This document shows positions 48,231-61,350 of a DNA stretch of 64,000 nucleotides, piece by piece (position 1 is the first letter of the stretch; every line of letters starts with the position of its first letter). The translations under genes were made by a program, and so were the position numbers. The notes under the pieces are model-generated. The model saw only the letters and a list, made by a program, of their open reading frames with translations, was not told the DNA's origin and searched no databases. The stretch is from Helopsaltes ochotensis (taxonomy: Eukaryota > Chordata > Aves > Passeriformes > Locustellidae), in NCBI GenBank assembly GCA_013400155.1, contig VXBM01000418.1:382180-446179 (forward strand). The letters run 5' to 3'.

Positions 48231-49633
48231 TAACAATAGCATGGAGTTTCTTTGACCAAGCTCCTTGTGGGTAATAGTCACTCTTTTGAAAGGTCAGCAT
48301 GAGACTTCCAGCTCAGAAAGTCTTATTTTTTGAAGAAGATTGATATAAAAGTACTTTATATCTTTAAAGCAATCTACTAAACCAGCAGTAATAATCATAT
48401 AAATCAATAGACCTGTGCATCACTGATGTATGACAGCATGAGGGACACAGTTAAAATTCTATATCCAGCTTTGGCATTGACATTTGTGAATTCTTGAGAG
48501 TAACTTACTACTTCTATATCCTTAGCCTCAGAAAAAATAAAGCTTTACTGAAGGCCTAGCTGTACAACATTTATGTACTGTTAAGCTTGTTTTGATTTAA
48601 ATTATTTATAGACATTGATGTAATTAGCACTGGGAAGTAACTATCTTAACAGACAAAAACATGTCAAAGAATAAATAAGTAAATTATTAGATATTAACAT
48701 CAACTTCTCTATCTCTAGTCAGGTAACACAAACCAGATACATATGCTGAATTAATAGAATTGTTGTTGCAGATTTATTTTGAGATATACCATACACTCAG
48801 AAATTGTGCTAATTCATCTTGCCAGTTCTTACACTTCTGCCACTAGAAAATTCTGTTCAGTTTTGGTTTTTATCAGATCTTAAAATACAGATTTCACTGT
48901 CTCAAAGTACACTAGAAGTAAATTAAGGCATTAAGTATTGCTGAATGAATATGATTTCTAGAACTTACTAAATTCTATTACACATCTAAAAGTTTGATCC
49001 TTTCTTTCTGGGAGGATGAAATTGGTCATTATTTCCTCTGGAACAAGGTATTGCCATTAAATAATACACTCTTCTCAGTGTAGTTTTTGTTTTCACCATT
49101 TTAGGCTTTTTTCTCACCTGTTATTTAAACTCTAAAATTATCCCCTCCAATTATAAGAGATAATTGATTTTAGTAAGTGCTAATTGTTCTGCAAAAATTC
49201 TTCATGTGCATACACAACCTTGTGTGCCACACACGGAAACATTCATGCCACAGAATTTAATATCAGTTCCAGGGAAGTTACTTAGAGCTGCTTAACTGAA
49301 ACAGCAATGATTTGAAAATCCTGAGGGCTCCTGCTTACAAGTATGGCAGGGAAAATCACATGTCTAGGTCGGGATCACTGATGTGCAGGTGGTACCTTTA
49401 AGTTTGGGGACCATAATTGGATACATCTGATGAGTGAAATACCAAGGAAGGAGAATGGATGGCCAGAGGGAGGAATGAGAGAGGGAGCAGTGGGTTTGTC
49501 TTCCCAGGGGAGATGCCTTCAAAATGGGAGGTGCCTCTGGCAAAGGTGACTTCCAGGGAAGGTTTGTGCCTGGTGCACCAGAGCAAGCCCTGGGACATGT
49601 GGGGCCAAGCTGGGAGCGCTCCTGCCTGGCCCA
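48229..49633. other. AT-rich non-coding DNA, then GC-richer lead-in to LTR
   Basis: AT-rich to about 49380, then purine- and GC-rich to 49633. No gene or recognised element before the LTR. Confidence 0.5.
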
Positions 49634-49717
49634 TGTAGGGTGGTGTCTCTGTTTAGCACAGCATAAAAGACACAGACACTCAGAATGGGGAAAGGAGCAG
49701 AAAAAAGAGCACTGAAC

Positions 49718-49723
49718 TTTATT
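49718..49723 (-). terminator. LTR poly(A) signal
   Basis: AATAAA on the minus strand just downstream of the TATA box. In alpharetrovirus-type LTRs this signal lies upstream of the cap site in the 5' LTR and acts only from the 3' LTR. Confidence 0.6.
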
Positions 49724-49730
49724 GTTCTCT

Positions 49731-49738
49731 CTTATATA
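49731..49738 (-). promoter_or_regulatory. LTR TATA box
   Basis: TATATAAG on the minus strand, with a CCAAT box 21 nt further upstream (49760-49764). Both are intact, so the LTR could still have some promoter activity directed towards lower coordinates. Confidence 0.6.
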
Positions 49739-49990
49739 GTTTTCAGATCAATGCCAGGGATTGGATGAGCGTGTGGCCATCTCTCCAATCCCACTGGCCA
49801 AACTGACAGTCCATCAAATGTTTCTTCAATCAGAAGGTATGTGATGTTGACAAGAATTTTCCCAAACATCCCTATCTATCGATAACACCAGTGTGAGAAA
49901 GAAGCAAGAACAATGCACAAGGTTGAGAATTCTGACTCCACTTTAGAAACTGAGAAACACATCAGAAAGGCTGCAAAAGTCAGGGCAACA

Positions 49991-52333
49991 GGGGGGTCCT
50001 GCAGTAACAGCCTTCTGGTGGGGAATTTGGCTCCATACTGGCTGTCTGGGGAGAGGTTATTGCAGGATTTTTTTTCCCCCAATGCTTTCTTTCCTTCTCT
50101 TCCCCGTTTTCTGCAAGAGCAGGTATCATGAGTCACGTTAAAAATATTTTAATATCAGGGCACTATTGATTGACCATGAAGAAACCTCCTCGTGATAGTC
50201 AGTATACTCCAAGTAATAATGTAAGTGAATAATGTTTTACAGTCACTTTGCATCAGTCTCTTCTTCCAGGCCCAATCCATCTGTATCCAGTTAGAAAAGA
50301 CTCCTCCAAGGCAAGTTATTCATGGGTTCTTCCCAATTCCCCTCTTTAGATCCTGTAAACAAATCCAATCACTGGCTGTTTAACATTTTTATTACATAAA
50401 TTCTAACATGCAGCAGAACATTACTGGGTACTGCTAATAATGGTGTGCATTGTAGATGTATTCTCTTTTTGTCACAAAACCCCTTAAACCATATTCTAAT
50501 AACTGTGTATAAGATATAATTGGAAAGAAGCATCACATTCAACGACCAAAAGAAATATCTCTGTGGTGCTTTTTGTTGCTTCTGTTTTCATCTAAAGTAA
50601 CCACCAGACATTTCAGTTCCTTCAAGGAAAAAAAAAAACAAACCCCGTGTCTCCTGTGATAACCCAAATGTGCAGACATGCTGATGAATAAGATACATTT
50701 ACTGTTCTTTTATTACTGTATTCTATGACAAGATCAAATAAACAGTATTCTGTGGAATATTACAACTTACAGCAAAGCTAAACTACTGTCCAAAGATGCT
50801 GAAAAATTCCAGTATAAATACACTTTATTTTCAGCTGGCTCATGGGTGATTAGGGCATCCCAACACTTTGACAATTTTCATATAATACTATGAAGAATTT
50901 CGTGATCTTCCTTCATCTTATTGCTTCTGCTAGCTCAATACATCTTTTTCTAGTAAAAATCATACAAATCTGTAGTTTTTACTTTTCTCATATGCCATAA
51001 ATCCTCAAGATAGTTTCATATATGTTAACTACAATCTTTCTTCTCCCCCCACCACCTCCCCTCCCTGGGGTTCAACCAGCCAAACCTCAGATATATTGCA
51101 CAGAGGAGGAGCAGAACATAAGGAAACGTCACTTTGGTGAGATTTGAGGAATTTCTATTTATAAATATCTACCTGTATTTCTTTCACATAAACAATAGTG
51201 AAAGACCAGGAAAAGGTTGGGTCATCAACTGGCATCTGTTTCTCTGCATGAGATGTCCCAAGAGAATAATATTTACTGAGCAAACATGAGTTACATGATG
51301 GACCATAATGTGGAGTTTTCAAATTGTCTTGGCAGCTGTTCACCTGTTGAATAGCTCTGTGACTTTTTGAGGAATTATTTGCTTGATCCTGTCAAGGCAG
51401 AAGAAAGAATTTTGATATATACAAAAAGCCATCTATGCTTTTCTCTTCAATAATTTCCCTTCACAATAAACTCATTTATGAAGCCTGACTTTGCTGATGA
51501 GAAGGGACAGGCAGATCTTTGGCCTTAAGAGTTTGTCTCTGCCTTTGTTTTGGAGGACTCTCTTTGGGTTAGAACTCTGATTTTTCCTGCTTTGCTTATC
51601 CTCAAGATATTCCCATTGCTCCCTGGGCCTCCTGGCAGCCTGTCAGCCTGTTGGTTCCTCTGTTGGAAGGAAGGGTTTTCCTACCAAACCCCCACCCTGT
51701 CTGCTCTCTCCATCCCTCCCCATGGATCCCACTGCCCAGCTCTCCACGAGGATCCTGTCCCAGGGGGTCACCCTCCAGCTTCCATCCGAATTGGTGGGGA
51801 TGGTGGAGGATGTGCTGGGGTCCCTGCCTGGCCCCTTCAGATATTGGGAAGGAAAATCAAAATACAGTTTAAATGCTTTAAAACTAGAAATCCCACCAAA
51901 GCCCATTTCCCTCGTGTTCTCTTCTGCCCTGCTCCTTTTTAATTTTACCACCTGTAGTGTAAATTCTTTATGAGAGAAGGCCAGCAAAAGAGCATAATAC
52001 ATTTTTTTTTTAGTGTGCCACTGCCTGACATTTTCCCCTGGTTTTCTGTTAACACATAAGAGTTTATTCTTAAATTCTAAAAATTCTATTTACTGTCCAC
52101 TTATGCTTCCTTTCTCTCTAAATTTAAGTGTTTTGATTATTTGAAAAATAAAATTTCCTTTCTGTGGGTCAGGGGCTTTTTTTGGCATAAAGAGAAGTTC
52201 TTTGTATTCTATCCCACAAAGAAGTTTTTGCATGCAAGGAATAGTTACTATGTTTTGAAAAACAATGAAATACAGGAAAAATACCCCCCAGCTGAGAGTG
52301 CAATTCCTCAGCCAGACTGTCTGTCCTGGGTTA
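49991..52333. other. Single-copy non-coding DNA
   Basis: AT-rich with a GC-rich zone at 51600-51840. Frames of 119 and 130 codons on opposite strands overlap there and match nothing known to me. Sequence at 49991-50130 might include more of the LTR's U3, but I cannot show it. Confidence 0.5.
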
Positions 52334-52708
52334 TCAACTCAACTTCCACAACTTCAAAAGGCATTCAGAATGTAGACTATATTTTATTCTTTTGTTCTTA
52401 AAAAATGTAATCCAGATTAAATCTAGATTAAATGGCAAAGATGGAAGCGAATCTCTCACTGGAGAGAGATTTGCACTTTCAACCCATAGATAGCTCCAAG
52501 CTGATCTGTGTGAAGTCCTCAGAGATGATAGTGGAGAGTCCCAAAAGCTTAAAGATGTCATTGTGCAGGACCATGACCCTGAGACACAGATTCTGCAGAG
52601 AACTTTTTGAAATGCACCAAAAAGCTTTTCTTCTGTCCCCCAGTCGTGTTGTGGGTCCAAACTGGCTCCTAAATTAGGCAGGCACATCTGTTTACTTAAA
52701 ACATGCAA
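52334..52708 (-). other. Open frame on both strands, possible decayed exon or pseudogene
   Basis: A minus-strand frame of 124 codons spans 52334-52708, and a plus-strand frame of 81 codons spans 52432-52677, in sequence that is not GC-rich, so the double opening is somewhat unexpected. I do not recognise either protein; both have ordinary amino-acid composition with no domain, signal peptide or membrane segment. Neither has convincing splice sites. It may be a fragment of an old processed gene or retroelement, or chance. Confidence 0.2.
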
Positions 52709-54100
52709 TCTGCACGTGGAAGAGACTAAAAAAATTGTATTTCTAATTTTGACTAATAGTTATGTTTTGTTGTCTCTGCCATGAGTTAGGGCACACTATC
52801 ATTCTTTGTTTCTAGCAAGTAACTGAAGTATTATTAAGATTTTCTTTCCATTTCTTAGACCTCCCCAGGGTCTATAGTTTTCTTTGCAGAAACAGTTGCC
52901 ATTAAATATGCTGTATGTCAATGCAGCAGTGAGGTGGTTAATTTTGACTGAATATTATGCTATATAACCACTTGGCATTTAACTTGAAAAATGACTTTCT
53001 GCTTCACCTGTCAGCAGCCCAGTTCTCATCAAATAAGTGAGTGAGAAAAATTTTTAAATTTCAATTTCCTGATGCTATTAGACACTACTTCTTCCATACT
53101 TAAACAGTTTAGCAGTGCATGTACATGTTTTGGTATTCATGCCATGCATCACACTACATGCTATTACAATAGCTTTTTTGTTTAAAGGGTAAAGAGATGC
53201 ATGGATCTTTATCTTGGGGTTAGGAAAATGTATTGCAGGAACATGGCCAATCAGGTTTCTGAATAACTTTGTAACATAGTACCATAACCCTGGTGCAGTG
53301 CAAGGAATTTAAAATACGAGGTGCCTACGAGTCCACAGAAAGAAAACATTCTAGATGGAGACACCAGCCCAGCAATCCTGCACTGCACTTCCTCAGAAAA
53401 CCAGTGCCTCATGGAGTACTCATCTATTTTATTCTTTCAGCTGCCAGACACATGATTCTGATAAATCATGCAAAATAATTTTTTTAAGCAGTATAATTTT
53501 TTGTAATATAATTTCAGTATATTTTAGAGATTTAAACCATTGTAATTTAACATTAGTTGTAGGAGTCCTTTGTTTCCATTTCAAATACAAGACCAGTTTA
53601 CACCAATGGCTAATACATTCCCAAACAGAAAGTACACTGCATTGACAGAGGGAAGGCATTGAGAGAAGGAATCAAATCAGATTTCCCCATTTCATTTTCA
53701 TTTCTTATGCTTCTTCACACAGTTTTCACTTTACCACTACCAAGGCTGGAGACATTTTACTCAGGTGGAAAAATGCATAATCTCTGCAGTATTTCCCTTT
53801 AATTTTTGCATTAGTTTTTATAAAATGCATAAATCTATAGTTATAAAGTAACCAATATCAAACATCATTTGAAATAATAAGTTATGAACAGGTATCAGTA
53901 AAATCATTATTTGATTATTCATACTTGTTTATTTATTTAGTTAGTCTTGACAACTGAGTCAGTCCAGTGGGTTACAGAACAAGGTGGACAGTTTGGTTTA
54001 GCAGCATTTACTGTCTTAAAAATAGAAATATCATAGACAGGTGGTACTTAGGGATCCAGGGGTAAAATATACACTGGCATTTTAAGGCATCCTTGCAGTT
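52709..54100. other. AT-rich non-coding DNA, nothing recognised
   Basis: No gene or repeat seen. Confidence 0.5.
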
Positions 54101-54125
54101 AAAAAAAAAGAAAAAAAAAAAAAAA
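54101..54125. repeat. Interrupted A-rich run
   Basis: A run with a single G at 54110. Low complexity. Confidence 0.9.
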
Positions 54126-57100
54126 GAGCAGTGTCAGAGTAAATTTTACTACTTTTTAAGAAGTACCTAGTTATGGATTGGAATAATCTGTCTAGTGTTT
54201 TCATTTTATTGTAGTGTAACTTTGCTAAAATAAAGAAAGGTTCATCAGCATGAACATAAAGCCCAACCATGAATGAGGCCCATCATTAAAAGAACTGCAG
54301 AACTGCCAGGTGGTTTTTAAGTGCCTCTCTTCCTGGTAGCACTCTTCAGGGGCTGAAGTCTTTCCAAAAATGTGTGTTTTCCCAGCTTGCAGCTGATCTC
54401 CTGAAGCTGTGGAGGAGGGCAGCCCCAGCACATGACTCTGCTTGGAACACCACTGGGATTTCTGCCATGGTGCAGGTTTGTAGGCACAAAACCACATCTA
54501 GGAGGGAGCACAGTCTCCTGAACTTTTGATATAAATTTGTGAGAAGATAAGGTTGTGTGAGAATGTTAAATATACCTTGTACCATGAGGAAATAAGTGTG
54601 GTGGTTTTGTGACAGTGACAATAGGAACACCATGCCCTTAGGGTTGATTACAGTTATGCTTTCAAATTTACAGGGATTATTATTTAATGAAACAGCAGTA
54701 GACACTTCTAACCTGTGGGTAAATTAGTATACTGCTTGCAACTGAATGTTGTCCTTATTTATTGCCCTGGATTTACCCTGTGGTCATTGGCAGGCTTTGC
54801 CCTTTCTCCATCTCTGGCAGCTGAGGTGGAGTACAAGATGTGTCCTGAGCCAGGGGCTGATTTTTCCCCACAGAAATGGGGAAATCTCTGCTTTCCTAGG
54901 CTGAGAAACGTGGAAACTCATCAGTAGGTGTGGCATTCTCTGTATAAAGAAGAAATGAGGGGGTTTTTTTTCCTACATATAGATATACACACATTTAGGA
55001 TTATGTGCTGTAGGGCCTGCACGTGAGCATAGTAGGGCTCTTGCAAGACTCCACATCCTATGGACAGTTACTTCTGCTGCTTTTGTGATCAAGTATCACA
55101 TCCTTGTGCTGGTTTGTGCTCCTCAATCCTCAAGGGAAGAGTACAAGTTCTACAAACAGCCCCTTCAAAGATTATCTGCTTTACACCAGTGCGTGGGTTG
55201 AAAATTGCATTTTCCAGTGTCAACTGGATGCTCTGAGGTTGACAGAAGTACTGGGACTGTGAGGCCAAGGGTGGTGGCTTGTTGGGTCCCTGTCCAGCCC
55301 CTGCACAGGTGAGGGTCTGTGACAGCTGGACATTGCTCCTTTCCCAAGAGCTTATATGAGTCCATTTGGAAGCGACCACACAGGAAAGATCAAAAGTAAC
55401 AAGGAGAGATGTATTGGTTGTCTTCAACTCAGTCCCGGGGACTGGTGTAGCCAGAAGAGTGAGAGCAAAAGCTTAAGGCAGCAAGGTGCAAAAATCACTG
55501 AGCTATCCCAGGTGGCATCTCTGGGCGCGGAAAGTGTCAGTGTGGCATTGCACCCATGCCAAGCAGCTCTTCTGGGAGGTGGCTTCATTAGCACTGGCTC
55601 TGCACTGCTCAAGGCTCGCTCACGGACACTTCCCTTCCTTCCTAGGGGCTGTGGAGCTCACCAAAATGCCATTCTGTGTGCCAGCATGTCCTGCAGAGGC
55701 CTGTGGAGGGATGATAATGGCTGTAAGACTTGTCAAAGTCTAATTAGTTACTCACAGAAGAGAGATTTCAATTTTTTTGGCCGAATCTTTTTTGTTTGGA
55801 AGGATCCCAAACCCATGTTTCCTGGGAGCTTGCCTTCACTGTTAAATCCACAAAGGGCTGCTCCACGGGATGACAGATTTTATTTTTAATTTTTTTTCAA
55901 TAATATTCCACTTTACCACGGGATTTTTTTTTTCAAGGTTAAATAAATGATAATTAGAGTTGAGTGTGTTCTAACCCAATGGGTTGTATGGGATGTTTCC
56001 TCACTGGCCTCCTTTCTGGCAGCACCAAGGGGAGTGGGATCATATCTCACTGCAGAAAGCTTACGGGTCCCCTCAAAGCATTATGAAAATTGCTGTGCAC
56101 GGCTCTTTTGTTCCTGAAAGACAAATTCTGTGCACAAGGTAAGGGACAACAGGTGAACAGACGTGGTGCTGCTGTGGCAGCACAGGTCTGTGCATCAGCT
56201 CCTGTGCGCATGGTGAGAGCATCAGGCGAGTGTCAGCCCGCCCTGCCTCCTCCTGCCCTCCAGCCATAGATAAATTCACACAGAGAAATGCACTAATACC
56301 CCTATGCAAAGCCCCAGGCAGCTGAGGCTTGGATTCAGACTCATAAGTCCCACCTGCTCAGATTCCTTGCAACCCCAAGAGTAGGACTTTGCACCCCAGC
56401 TCCTGTTGATGGCTGAAGCCCCAGAGGCTCACTGGGTCAATGAGACCCCCACGCCTGCTGTGTGTGGGGTCAGCTCCTGTGGGAACCTGGGGGAAGCCTG
56501 CCCTGCAGGGTTCAGGGTCAAAATCTAGGTGGTCTGGCTTCACAAACTTTCAGCTGGAAGGAAAAATGGTTACAAGTGCTGTGATTCCCTCTCAGTGCAA
56601 TAACACAGGGAGAAAGACCCTATCTCCTAATTCTGTTGTCATCCATTAACATCTCATCCTCCACAAATTTCTTTAATCATTGGAGGGTATTTGCAAATAT
56701 TTAAAAATGCTTTCTCTTCCTTCAGGAATTTTTATGTTGGGTTTTATAGAAGGTTTATGATAGAGCAAATAACAGTTTGGATGAAATTCTGGGAATTCTT
56801 CTGTAGTGTGCTTCTGCATGATAATCATTATGAGATTGCTTCCCCACTGCTTGCTTAATGCAGCTGTCCAAGTTTTGTATTTACTGGGAATCCAATTTGT
56901 TTTAAGAAATTAACAAAACAAATACTTAAGTACTGTGCTGAACCTATCGTAAAGTTTTTATTCATTTTGGTAAGAAGCAAAAAAGCATTATAGTGCTTAT
57001 GGAACAGCATTTGAGGCCACATTTATGAAATTGAATCCCTACCAAAATAATTTGCTCATTTTAATACAGATGTCGTATGACATTGGAACAATTACTCTGT

Positions 57101-57175
57101 AGTTTTGTCTCCAAATTGTGTCAAACTTCACTGTGGCAGTGGGCAAATATCTGCTCAGAGAGGCAGGCTGGCTGC
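54126..57175. other. Single-copy non-coding DNA
   Basis: Mixed composition. A 177-codon plus-strand frame at 55356-55889 is the longest here; it is cysteine- and serine-rich without a recognisable domain, and a minus-strand frame opposes part of it. No transposon recognised. Confidence 0.45.
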
Positions 57176-57737
57176 TTAGCTAGAGCCACTGTGCCCTGGT
57201 CTGCAGAGATGCTGATGGGGCTGTGTGGTCCTCAGATCCAGTGACATATTTATGGTCCTCAGAGGAAGGAGTGCCCTGGCACTCGCAGACAGGGCTGCCA
57301 AGTCCTGCTGTCCCTTCTGTAGCCCAGCACAGGTAATTTCTGTGCTCTTCAGGGCAGCCACTGAAGTTACTCCCTGGGATCTTGGTCGTTGTGCCATCAC
57401 TTCTCTGAATGTCCTTCTCATGGAGGAAAAACCAGGCCTTTTGGTGACAGGAGCACTGTGCATCTCATGCTGGGCTTTCCAGCTCATTTCTCTCCCAGTT
57501 TGGCCTCTGGAAGACTTCCTCCAGCCCAGTGGTGGCTGTAACTCTGCAGCAGCTCCTGGTGACTTGCAGTGCTGGGAGTCATTGCAATCCCCCCTGTCAG
57601 CCCCAGAACCTGCTGCACCAGGGCCTGGCTCTGCTCTCTACCTCCCTCCTCTCAAAATTGTGCAGATTTGGGTCTCTTTGCTCATATCTCTTGCAGAATC
57701 TCCTCAGAATAATCTGTCTTTTGCTACCAAATCCTGA
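57176..57737. other. Overlapping long open frames, not recognised
   Basis: A 170-codon plus-strand frame (57225-57737) overlaps a 103-codon minus-strand frame (57176-57487). Neither resembles a family that I know. The stretch is GC-richer than its surroundings, which lengthens open frames, so I do not call a gene. A lineage-specific exon or old retroelement piece remains possible. Confidence 0.2.
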
Positions 57738-58141
57738 GCTCTCTCAGCAGGATAACCAGAATTGTGAGCCACCCCTGGTTTTCTCCAGATATCTGCTGGC
57801 ATTTTTAAAAACAGCATGTGTAGTTGTGCTCCTAACATCATGGGTAAGGAGTATCTGAGGAGATCATTGGTTGTTATTATTTTCTTTTTTTAAGGAGAAA
57901 ATACTTGCTAATTGCAAAAAGTCAGATTTGAAAGGTAATACCTCATACCAAATTTATTTAGGGTAGAAAGAAGGTCCTGGATCTTGTATACCTCCATGCT
58001 GTTTGGATCAGCTTGGTGCCAACTCATACCCAGTAGGCTACATTTATCTGTGCTTGGCAGCTCACGTATTTTATCTTGCTTTTAAAGTATTGTTTTCTAA
58101 AAAACCCAACACTCTAACTTCTAGATCTCACCTAGCCCATG
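57738..58141. other. Non-coding DNA, nothing recognised
   Basis: No supported feature. Confidence 0.5.
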
Positions 58142-58190
58142 TTCTTAAACTTTGTATTCTTAAACTTTGTATTCTTAAACTTTGTATTCT
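58142..58190. repeat. Perfect three-copy 15-bp tandem repeat
   Basis: The 15-mer TTCTTAAACTTTGTA occupies 58142-58156, 58157-58171 and 58172-58186, followed by TTCT. The copies are identical, so this is either a recent or a mutable array. Confidence 0.95.
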
Positions 58191-60749
58191 TGCTTCCTTG
58201 ATACCTCTGTGCTTGATCTGGCAACCAGAGCAACCTTGGACTTGGATTTTTTATGAGGGTAAAGAATGAGCTGTGATGCAGCAATGAGCTACGTGCCCTC
58301 CAGAAGAAGCCTTTAATTCTACCCAAATTTCTCTCAGACAGTAGCCAGTCTGTGGCTTCAGAATCTGGCCCCTGTGCCAGGGAAATTAGCAGGGCGTGTC
58401 CGTGGAGGCCTTATCACACCGCAGAGTCAGTGCAGGCACAGGGGGAGGCTGTGCAGGAGCAGTGCTGGGCACTGGATGTTTACATCTGTGCTGGCAGCAG
58501 GTGCCTTTTTCTTGTGGGAAAGAATAGGGCAAGGGAAGGACCTGCAACTGTATATTTGGCCTTGTCTTTTGGGGAGGAGGGGAGTTTGGAGGGCTTTTTT
58601 GTTACTGCACGGGGCAGAGGAGCACGTCCTGGGCTGAGCCACTCCCTTGGGCCTCCCCAGAAATGTAGCAGGGTTGCATTGCTGGCAGCAGGGGTTTTGT
58701 TTGTTAGTTATTTTATTCTTTTTTCCTTTTTCCCCCTCAGTGATGCAAATGGCATTAGGTTTTCCAGCTGCTTGTTCTTTCACATCTAGAAAAAAATCAC
58801 TGGGCAGGGAAAGGGAGAAAAAAGGTGTTCTTGGCAATGAGATGTCTCACTTGTTTCTGAAACTGGGACTTTAAAACCTTTCTTAATCTGGTGGCTGAGT
58901 GCCTGAATCAGAATAGGCACATTTCAGATTATTTTGCCTGTCCATTTACTACTCAGGCTGAAACAGCAAAACACACTTTAGTTTAAAACTTATCCACAGT
59001 GCAACTCACTCCACACTGATTTGAGTCATGCCTCTGTAACATTGCTGGGTCTACAAATACCTGTGCCTTCAGGATCTAATCTGTTTGTTTGGTAATTTAC
59101 CCCAAATTGCTTACACAGCTATGTCAGCACTGATAGTTTGCTCTCTCTCCTTGGAAGAACGTGCAGTACAAAAGTTTCCTCCTTGTGATGCTGACAGGGA
59201 TGTGATCCCACCCTCCACAGGGCTGCCTAATAGCTCTCTTGCTACGTTGTGTGTTGGATACTAACAGCAGGAAGCATTATTTTAGAAGATTTAAATTAGC
59301 AGATTTTATTTACCACACCAGTATTCTCACGAGGCATCTCACTTCTATCTAAAAGGGTTTTAAATTATCAGCTTTTATTTATCACAATGGTATGTTCCTG
59401 ATTTATCACACTTTCCTGTGTCTTATTTACTCAGACCAATATGGCATAAAAATAGCTGTGTAATATAGGGAACTCAGAAACACCATGTGAATTTCTGAAA
59501 GCACGGAGGAATTGCAAACAGTTGAAAATATCACTGAAACATTAACTGATACAACTTTTGAGTCTACTTTTGACTGTATATGCTATTGAAAGCAACGAGG
59601 GCAAGAGGACCTAATTTAACAGCTTTGCCAGTGCTTATGAAAGCAGGGTTTGAATTAAAGTCTAAAATTTAAGGCTACTGCAACTGTCTTTAAGACTCTA
59701 AATTAAAGCTATACCAGTTGCAAGATGAACTTTTGGGCTTTTTGTCATTCAGGAGACTGATGTCCAGTTTCAGATGTCATTTCAGTTAGATCCCTGCATT
59801 AAAAAAAAATATTAAGAGTATCTCATTTTACTTTTTTCATCTCTGAAACTGCCTTGCTTTTTTTCCTTTTTTCCTTACAGAAACATCAAAAGGAATTCAG
59901 GCTCACTTGGTCACAGTCTGGACATCAGGTTTTTATAGGAACTAAGAAAGATGTGGTGTGCCCTTCACACATGCTCATATTAAAAATTTATTAGGGAAGT
60001 TTCAACATCTTTCAATTATTAGGCAGATTTTAAGGCTCTTGTAAGTGGTACAATAGTAGCAAATGCCAGCTGATATTTTACAGAAATATTCCAAATAAAA
60101 ATACCATTTGATTGCAAGGGGGAGCAGAACCTCCAGGAACATATCTTCATTTTTGGTAGTTTAGTCCACAGTAACAAAAACCACATTGTACCAATCAGAT
60201 ATTTAATGAGCCTCTAACTCCATTTCTACCTTATCCCAAAGGTATAGCAAATAGTGCTGCTTTTTTAAAATATCAAGAAAACATCATTTGCTCTAAAATG
60301 TCCCTAAAAGCAGGTCTAAATTGCCAATAAAGGCTAGGTAATTGTATCAGCATGGATCAGAAAGCATTTCTCAGAACTGATGAAATAGTTTGCGGTATTG
60401 CAGGACCTGAATGATGCTCTCTGTACATTACACTGGAAATATCAAAGACTGGTCTCAGTTTAATTTGCTCACTGCTGTGTATTTTGGATTTTCAGGAAAT
60501 ATTTCTCGCTAATGTCATTCTGCTTTGCTTCAAATGTAATTTGTTTGGGGAAAGTCAGGCGATTTCTGCAATCACGGGTTCACTTGGAAAAACTTTTTGT
60601 TTGGTTTTCCATTATAGAATACTGTTTTCCCCAGAAAATAGCATATTTTAAAATTCTCAAATCCTGTATTCTTTATTGTATTCAAGATTTTAGACAATTC
60701 AAATTTGAAAAATAATAATTTGCAAGATTGTTGCCCAGCTTATCAGCTC
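58191..60749. other. Single-copy non-coding DNA
   Basis: A GC-richer zone at 58350-58650 with competing frames, then AT-rich. No gene or transposon recognised. Confidence 0.5.
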
Positions 60750-61350
60750 TTTCTCAGTAGTTATACAATCATTTGACAACCAAACACACATACAGTATAA
60801 ATATTTAAGAAAAAGTAAATTCCATTAAGCTGCAGTGTGATAGATGCAGTAGTAGGTACTTATCTTTGAAATATTAAACTCTAGACATTTATATCTGTAC
60901 AAAAAAGAGTTTCCTGCCATTTGATGAGAATTATGTGCCTGGCACTAATAAAATATTAAACTCCAATTTAAAAGATAAGTATCTTACCCACTTTTTTCAT
61001 AATAAAACATTTTACAGTGCATATGAGAGCTAATATGCATCAGAATTTCCATACAATACTGTATTTACAAACTTTTATGAAACTTTTGTGTCTGCATTTA
61101 TTAGTTGCTGTCTCTGTTTAAGCACTTATTATTTCATATAATGACACTGTGTGCTTCAATAATGCATAGTAGAAGGTATACAAACAGGTTTTATTTTTTG
61201 CAGTGGAGTTTTCTTTTGTTACAGGCAACTGCTGTTAGTTAATTAAATGTAGATAGCCCCTGAAAATTGCATTATCCTTTTCTGTCCCTATTATATAAAT
61301 TAATGTCAAATTGATGCAATGTTTCATGTTTAAAATAATAGATACATGTG
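60750..61350. promoter_or_regulatory. Long AT-rich stretch, possibly constrained
   Basis: About 600 bp with no simple repeats or recognisable transposon and many TAAT, ATGCAT and TTAATTAA words. Evenness and absence of low complexity are suggestive, but composition alone cannot separate constraint from chance. Confidence 0.2.

Larger units (their letters stand above)
49634..49990 (-). mobile_element. Solo LTR, avian alpharetrovirus-like (ERVK class)
   Basis: About 357 bp in minus orientation, bounded by TGT at 49634 and ACA at 49990. Reading the minus strand: a CCAAT box at 49760-49764, TATATAAG at 49731-49738, then AATAAA only 7 nt further on (49718-49723), then about 84 nt to the end. A poly(A) signal placed in U3 between TATA box and R, with a very short R, is the arrangement of avian sarcoma/leukosis-type LTRs. 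No gag, pol or env sequence is visible on either side, so it appears to be a solo LTR. I found no convincing 6-bp target duplication, so the outer edges, especially the U3 end, are uncertain. Confidence 0.65.

Noticed and set aside
47996..48300. Frames with long lysine or phenylalanine runs
   Set aside because: Translation of the A69 homopolymer, not a gene.
55356..55889. 177-codon plus-strand frame as a gene
   Set aside because: No domain, no splice or promoter context, low-complexity composition, and an opposing minus frame.
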